Shown here: positions 59,038-64,000 of the stretch, piece after piece
Numbering within the stretch: the stretch's first letter is position 1
How the letters are laid out: each line of letters starts with the position of its first letter
Assembly (NCBI GenBank): GCA_023213395.1
Contig: CM041465.1
Location: 151,287,741 to 151,351,740, forward strand
DNA from: Cycas panzhihuaensis
Lineage: Eukaryota > Cycadophyta
Length of the DNA: 64,000 nucleotides
Direction: 5' to 3'
Notes under the pieces: generated by a model
Database searches by the model: none
Seen by the model: the letters and a program-made list of their open reading frames with translations, nothing else
What the model was told of the DNA's origin: nothing
Translations under genes and position numbers: made by a program

Positions 59038-59314
59038 AAATTAAAACCAAGATTGAGCAGAATTGCATGTCATGGGTGAGGAACCTTGTGAAGAATTGAA
59101 AACTACTCTGGAGCAAGCAAGTATTTATTTGGATAAAGGGCAATACGACAATGTCTTACTGCTGATGGAGAAGCTCGAACAAAATTTTACTGGCTTTAAA
59201 GATGTTTTGGAGCTAGTGTCAATTGCAGAAGTTTGCTTTGCTGCAACTAAATCATCTTGTTCCTGTACAAAACCACAGCAGAGTAAGGGCCTTGATTGGT
59301 ACCTCATTTTGAAG
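59038..59314 (+). CDS. First coding exon of a plant DnaJ/J-domain protein (partial)
   Basis: This exon is bounded by an acceptor (TTTTGTAG up to 59037) and a donor (AAG|GTAAAT, GT at 59315). The coding start is ATG 59072 (MGEEPCEELK); the longer frame from 59063 uses TTG and is not preferred. The 81 codons match the N-terminal extension of the plant J-domain family that precedes the J domain. An alpha-helical stretch (LEQASIYLDKGQYDNVLLLM) and LVSIAEVCFAATKSSC are followed by LDWYLILK, equivalent to the conserved DWYxILQV at the start of the J domain. The J domain itself (HPD motif) is not in the window and must lie beyond 64000 after a long intron. Such proteins act as Hsp70 co-chaperones. 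The short 5' UTR part is preceded by another, unidentified leader exon. No stop or frameshift in the exon. Confidence 0.62.
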
Positions 59315-60580
59315 GTAAATGACTTTTAATAATTTGTTTGTTTATATGTATGCCATTTGTACTCCACTGTTTCTGGCAATGCCTATCTCACGTACACTCA
59401 TCATGGGTTGCCAATTCAATAGCGGTAAATCTCATCAAATAGACTTGAATCAAATCTTAAAGGGCTCAGATATTCCATCAATTTTATTCCTTCATTTTCT
59501 GCTTTCGGCATAATCCTGTTCCCTGTCTTTCTTCTTTTTGTTCTTTGTGTAGCTTCTTTCTGTAGTTGTAAAATTTGTATTCTAGGTCGCCTAAAGTGTA
59601 AAACGTTTTGGCTTTGTACTTCTCAGAGTTTTGGTGAGCAGCCCAAAAGTTTCAAACAATAATGTTTTGAAAAGAGAAAGATCTCAAAAATGTGTGCATA
59701 GCTTGGCAGTTAACATAATTTCATTATCAACCTGGAAAGCTAACTTATTTGAATCATGATAAATTAATCATTGTTCAGATGACAGAAATGCTGAAACTTT
59801 TAACCATTACAATTCCCATTTAAGGATATGTTTGTAAAAATACTGATGTAGGATTCAAAACAAAAATGTATGTGCAGAATTTTGTCGGCATTTTCAGCGT
59901 GCAATGTGAGATGGGGTAGGAGATGTCGTGCTTGCCAGTGCAATGTTTGGATGTATTTTGATAAGCTGAGGAAATATTACAATGCATGTTGGTACCTTTG
60001 CAGCATTGTCATATTGCCTACCCTCTTTAAGAGTTCGGTACTACAGCATCTATTTTTCTTATGTATTTGGCAGCAGCTTATATAAGTTCCCAAGTTTATG
60101 CTCGATTATGGTTGTGCCTATGCTCATGTTTTATTGTAATTTGATTCTATTAATTGAAGTAATTATGTAATCAAACAAAACACACACATTATGAAAGGCA
60201 ACATTGGACTCACTTCACAGGTGATATCCAAGACAGATACCACTCTAATGGGACAGGAAGCTACTAAAGCCAATTGAGTTTATTAATTCCACCATACAAT
60301 AACTGAAGAAAGTGGCCATAGGCAGACAAATGGGTCAAGTTGGCCAAGTCCAAGCAGATGTCCAACTAGCCAGTAGAAACTTGTGGCCATTTGTCCCACA
60401 TACATTCTGTTGACATTTAGGTTTATGCACAGGCACAAGGAAAAGGAGGAGCTTGTAGAGGTTCTGAGATCTTGCTTCCGGTTCATATCTCTATTGCATT
60501 CTGGTGTTTGTAAGGGATTGATCAGGGAAAGGCAAAGGCAACTTTCATCTCGCTGTTTTATATTCTTCCATTGGATTGAG
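59315..60580 (+). other. Intron of the J-domain gene, proximal part (inferred)
   Basis: Starts with the donor GTAAAT. No HPD-containing exon was found in any frame. Small open frames such as 59870-60085 have no known domain. Confidence 0.45.
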
Positions 60581-60887
60581 TAGTGTTATATGAGAGTTGA
60601 TCATACCTCACCTCTTTGTGAAGATGACATAGGTTGTGCCTAGCACAATTGCTGCATCAATCTGTTAAAAGTATGTCTAATTTTAACTCATTCTTTCTCA
60701 GAGTCGATTGATGAGTTGCATTAGGTAGGTCTTCTCTTGAGCTGTACTTTCTATTCTTCTCTCTCACATTCAAGAGCATGTACAGGTGTAGTCTCTCTCA
60801 TGCAAAAGCATGCATGAGTTGCACATTGTTGTTTCCCTGTGTGTGTGGCAAGGTACAAACAAAAGATAGATTGCAATTAGCAAAGGC

Positions 60888-61073
60888 AAACAGACTCCAG
60901 ATTGCAACCACAGATTGTAAACAGGACTCAGGTTGAAACTGTAGATTGCAAATAGGACTAAGGTTGCAACCATAGATTGCAAACAAAATCCAAGTTGCAA
61001 CCACAGATTGCAAACAGAACCCAGGTTGCAACCATAGATTGCAAGCATGGCCTAGGTCACACTTGGCGATTAC
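60888..61073. repeat. 31-bp minisatellite, five units plus a degenerate sixth
   Basis: Units start at 60888, 60919, 60950, 60981 and 61012, each of the form AAACAG-x-ACTCAGGTTGCAACC followed by ATAGATTGC-like sequence. A degenerate unit begins at 61043. The minus-strand open frames across it are repeat translations (LQSMVATL-type), not genes. Confidence 0.9.
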
Positions 61074-61099
61074 AACCAGTTAATGGATTGTAATCTAAA

Positions 61100-61456
61100 C
61101 AAAGATTAAAATAAGTTTAAAGATTAATCATAGTGATTAAGTAATCGGTTCAAAGAGCAGTTACACCTGCAACTGTATAAAGATGTAAGTACTTTATGTT
61201 GTGACATCATAGATTTAGGAACTCTCTTATCTTCTTGCTATATGGCTTTAGCCGAGTTTGCTCTTGTTGAATTCTTGGTTTGCACCATTCTTAGAACTAC
61301 ATCTGGTTGTGAGAGAACCAGATGCAGTACCATGTTTGATTAATATAGATGGATGGTTCATGTTTAAACTTGCACATTTTCTGAATGTTTACTTGTGTTT
61401 CTATATCTCTTATGTGAAAGAATGTTAGTAGTTGCCTAGGGATAACTAAACACATA
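61100..61456 (+). repeat. 3' portion of a Ty3/gypsy 5' LTR (start not found)
   Basis: The sequence just before the gypsy primer site should be the LTR end (…AACTAAACACATA). It has a possible TATA region (ACTGTATAAAGATG near 61175) and a 9-bp stem CATCTGGTT/AACCAGATG (61300-61324). The LTR start was not located. The minisatellite may be inside the LTR. Confidence 0.4.
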
Positions 61457-61476
61457 TTGGTTCCATTGCCATCTCA
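61457..61476 (+). promoter_or_regulatory. Gypsy primer binding site, decayed
   Basis: TTGGTTCCATTGCCATC resembles the plant gypsy primer site TGGCGCCGTTGCCGGGGA after CpG decay (CG to TG/CA). It stands at the correct place before gag. Confidence 0.45.
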
Positions 61477-61489
61477 CATGAACCCTAGA

Positions 61490-63660
61490 GGGGAGACAAG
61501 CAAAACAGATATGAGAAGGTAAAGGGAAGCAGGGTCTTTCCATGCCATTGAAAGATGACTCCGAATTACGAAAAAAACATGCCAAATACAAGGTAATCAT
61601 TGAGCGACTGAAAGGCTCCAACAAGGACCACGTAGACCTAGAATTCCAGTCCAACCAAAGAAACAGGTGAAGAGGAGACCCCCTATGAGGTCGAAGAAAG
61701 AAATGACCTAGGGAAAGGAGGAAGACAATGAGAGGTCTACGAAATCAGAAGTAAGAGGAAATCAGCCCTAATTCGACAAACCAAAGTCCAGAAAGAAGCT
61801 GAGGAAAAAGACCCGGAAGAAGATCCAGTTAGTGACAGAAATCTACCATCAGACTCAGAAGCATCCAAAATTTTGAATTCTTCAGATAACAAAAATGATT
61901 CCATAATTGTGGAAGTTTATAGTGCAACTTGTGAAGGGTGGTATCACTGCATTATGGAGATTAGGAAACCCCTCACCCATATCTTGAATCCCCTATTCAT
62001 GGGAGAAAACTTTATTGGGTTGACCTAGTCAAGACGTTATACTTCACAAGGAGAAGGAAACCATGATTAGATGGGGAGTACGATTGGGAATTCTCTTGGA
62101 GTTAGCAGAAATCCACCACTACTTGGAAGTGGAATGAATGTGGGTAGTAGTAGCCCACTACAGGGGACATCATTACATACATTGATGGGAGGTGGCAACA
62201 ACTAACCACCAGTCACTAGTGCGAGCACAGCAGGGGGATTGATGGCAAGAGGATCAAGACAAGGAGGCTCAACCAAAAATGTGGTAAGTGGAGCATAGTC
62301 AATAGCCCCCTATGTAATTATACAAAATGATGTTGCTTTTGGCAATTTGTAGTTCGATGGATTTGGAGACCCAAGAGACCACCTAGCATTGTTCACGAAC
62401 GTGTTGAAAATAAAAAGGATCTAAGATCAAAAGGAGATTAAAGCCAGATTCTTCTCAACATTGGGGAGAGTTGCAATATCCTAGGATCAATATGTCACTA
62501 CACAGAATCTAACATGGGATCAGATTCAGATCCAATTCTTAGATCGGTTCCAGAGGCTGCGGGATCCTTTGGCCATATTCCAAGCCTTGGAGGAGATTTG
62601 TCAATTCCAAGGGGAATCTGTAAGTGATTTTCATGGCAGATTAAGAATAATCATGAATAAAATGGATTTGACAACTCCAATCAACTCCACACTTGCGTTG
62701 AAGTACTTCGTTCAAGGATTAGTGTCATAGTTGAAGGAAAAAGTGATGTTACAACCTATGAATAGTTACAAGAACTGGTGTTAAAATTTGAAAACCAAAT
62801 GAAGATGGAAGATCTGTAGCCAACAATGCAGATAGGTCTAATGGGAACTAGTTTTCAATCATTTGGAGTACAAATACAACAACCAGGAGCAAACTGGCAA
62901 CAAGGAATAAACTTTCAAGGTGCACAACCCCAACTGTTAGGACTTAATATGCAACATATACCCCAAATGGGAACAAACTCAGAATTGGAGAGGAAGGAAG
63001 TGGAGGCTCTAAAACAACAGCCATCAGTTTCAATGCTAGTAGCATTACAACAAAGTTACGAAATTGAAAAGCTGAGAAAGGAATTGGCCCATCTTCGAAT
63101 AGACAAAAGCAAGGATAATGTACCCTGTCGTCAACTAGGCCACTTGCGGAATGAGCATCAAGAAATACCCATCATGAAATGGTCTAAAATTTTTCGAAGG
63201 AACAACCATAATACTTGGGAGTGTTATTATTGGTCACCAAACAAAGGACAAGGATGCAAATTAGAGGTAAGGGACTCCTTTTACTAGAGAATGGACTACA
63301 ATTCCTTTAAACAATACAAGGGGAGAACAAAACCCATCAGATGCCATTTGTGTTCGAGATGGGGCCACTTTCATTTAGATTGCCCCTTGGAGAAAAAAGG
63401 TGGTGAGTATATTTGTGAGAAATGTGGACTGATAGACCATGAATGGGTGAATTGTTCGAAGAACCCCAATACCAACATCCAAAATTCAAATTTGGTGGCC
63501 AAGATTCTTAATCAAGAGATGTCATCCTATTTGCAAACACAGAGCAGAAAGGCTACAACAACTCCAGTTGTACAAAATTTTCTAGACCTAACTATGGAAA
63601 AGGAGTGGCTCCAAAAAGTAGTAAAAGCCTTGCAAAATGCAATGAAAATAGTGCAATAGG
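61490..63660 (+). pseudogene. Ty3/gypsy gag (plus, decayed)
   Basis: Charged N-terminal region, then the capsid-like gag domain at about 62350-62720 (FDGFGDPRDHLALFTNVLK, ARFFSTLGRVAIS, FLDRFQRLRDPLAIFQALEE, GESVSDFHGRLRIIMNKMDL). A Gln-rich segment is open at 62826-63287. Two zinc knuckles follow at about 63336-63458: CHLCSRWGHFHLDC and CEKCGLIDHEWVNC (both C-x2-C-x4-H with C-x4/5 spacing intact, open 63291-63659). A frameshift occurs between 62720 and 62826, and stops are scattered. The same two-knuckle gag occurs on the minus strand at 31999-36432. The element appears to lie in the intron of the J-domain gene in the same orientation. Confidence 0.8.
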
Positions 63661-63699
63661 AAGAAATATAGCAAGGTAATAGATTTAAAGGGCATACAT

Positions 63700-64000
63700 A
63701 CAAAAGGAGAACAATTTTTCAAGAACAAGATGAAGTATCAAGACTGAATCCTTGGCAAAGATTACAAATAGTAAAGGATCTACTAATAGAATTGCGAATC
63801 ACCATCCCAATTGTGGTGGTATTTAATTGGTAGGAAGGTGGGTATTTCAAGCAAGTGATTTTGGACCACATTGAAAAGCTAGTGTTGAGGGCTTTAAAAA
63901 CAGATGTAGTCGATCCTCGAGTTGTGATGAACATTTTTGGAAGGACCATCTGCAAAACCATTGTAGATGGGGGGTCAGGGGTGAACATTCTACCAAAAGC
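63700..64000 (+). pseudogene. Ty3/gypsy protease, start (runs off the window)
   Basis: The last part reads MNIFGRTICKTIVDGGSGVN ending at about 63988, then ILPK. DGGSGVN is the D-(S/G)-G-type active site of gypsy retropepsins. The aspartate codon is at 63966-63968. Preceding residues contain stops. Polymerase would lie beyond 64000. Confidence 0.72.

Noticed and set aside
59125-59307. 60-codon minus-strand frame
   Set aside because: Antisense of the J-domain exon, which has splice signals and family motifs on the plus strand.
60770-61048. Two long minus-strand open frames (92 and 77 codons)
   Set aside because: They are translations of the 31-bp minisatellite; the residues repeat with the array's period.
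61300-61324. 9-bp stem CATCTGGTT/AACCAGATG as a terminator
   Set aside because: No U-run follows and the context is a eukaryotic LTR; kept only as a detail of the LTR.
1-64000. Prokaryotic-style operons, CRISPR arrays, ribosome binding sites, rRNA or tRNA genes
   Set aside because: None was seen; the only tRNA-related sequences are retroelement primer sites, and repeats are LTRs, LINEs and satellites.

Overview
The window looks like nuclear DNA of a plant with a large, transposon-rich genome. It is AT-rich and full of long-decayed Ty1/copia and Ty3/gypsy retrotransposons and L1-type LINEs of plant type (RNase H domain, zinc-binding module after the reverse transcriptase). A gymnosperm would fit the old, C-to-T-decayed, deeply nested elements and the retroelement sitting inside a probable gene intron, but that is inference. 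No complete, intact host gene is visible. No rRNA or tRNA gene and no CRISPR array was recognised.

Layout. 1-9280: a minus-strand copia element (5' LTR at 9098, PBS, gag, protease near 1480) is split by a plus-strand LTR element (1893-7032). That inner element has no recognisable gag or pol; it carries a fragment of a host twin-BRCT-domain gene. A second copy of the BRCT fragment lies at 1-1200. 9285-23990: a plus-strand copia element (Copia-A). Its gag is split by an internally deleted minus-strand copia (11653-14449, perfect 5-bp target duplication), and its 3' LTR is split by a 5.3-kb LINE (18518-23804). 24079-27950: another plus-strand copia (Copia-B). 28340-30700: an unrecognised decayed coding stretch. 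31400-47000: a minus-strand gypsy-like gag region, split by a 5'-truncated LINE (32364-35472) and by a gag-only LTR element (36433-46290). That gag-only element contains a younger copy of itself (39662-42673) and a GC/CpG-rich 2.55-kb insertion (42899-45452). 47000-55200: AT-rich DNA with one orphan LTR and one poly(A) retroposon end.

55200-64000 differs: it is less AT-rich and keeps CpGs. It holds the first coding exon (59072-59314) of a plant DnaJ/J-domain protein, preceded by a splice acceptor and ending at a splice donor inside the conserved DWY-x-IL motif. Upstream are an old tandem duplication and a near-perfect 72-nt hairpin. Downstream, apparently inside the gene's intron, are a 31-bp minisatellite and a same-strand Ty3/gypsy element whose gag and start of protease run off the window's end.

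The most interesting objects are the BRCT-gene-carrying LTR element, the self-nested gag-only (TR-GAG-like) family with its repeated C-terminus, the CpG-rich insertion in AT-rich decay, and the hairpin upstream of the J-domain gene. All joins, domain calls and repeat pairs were made by eye; no alignment or database search was run.
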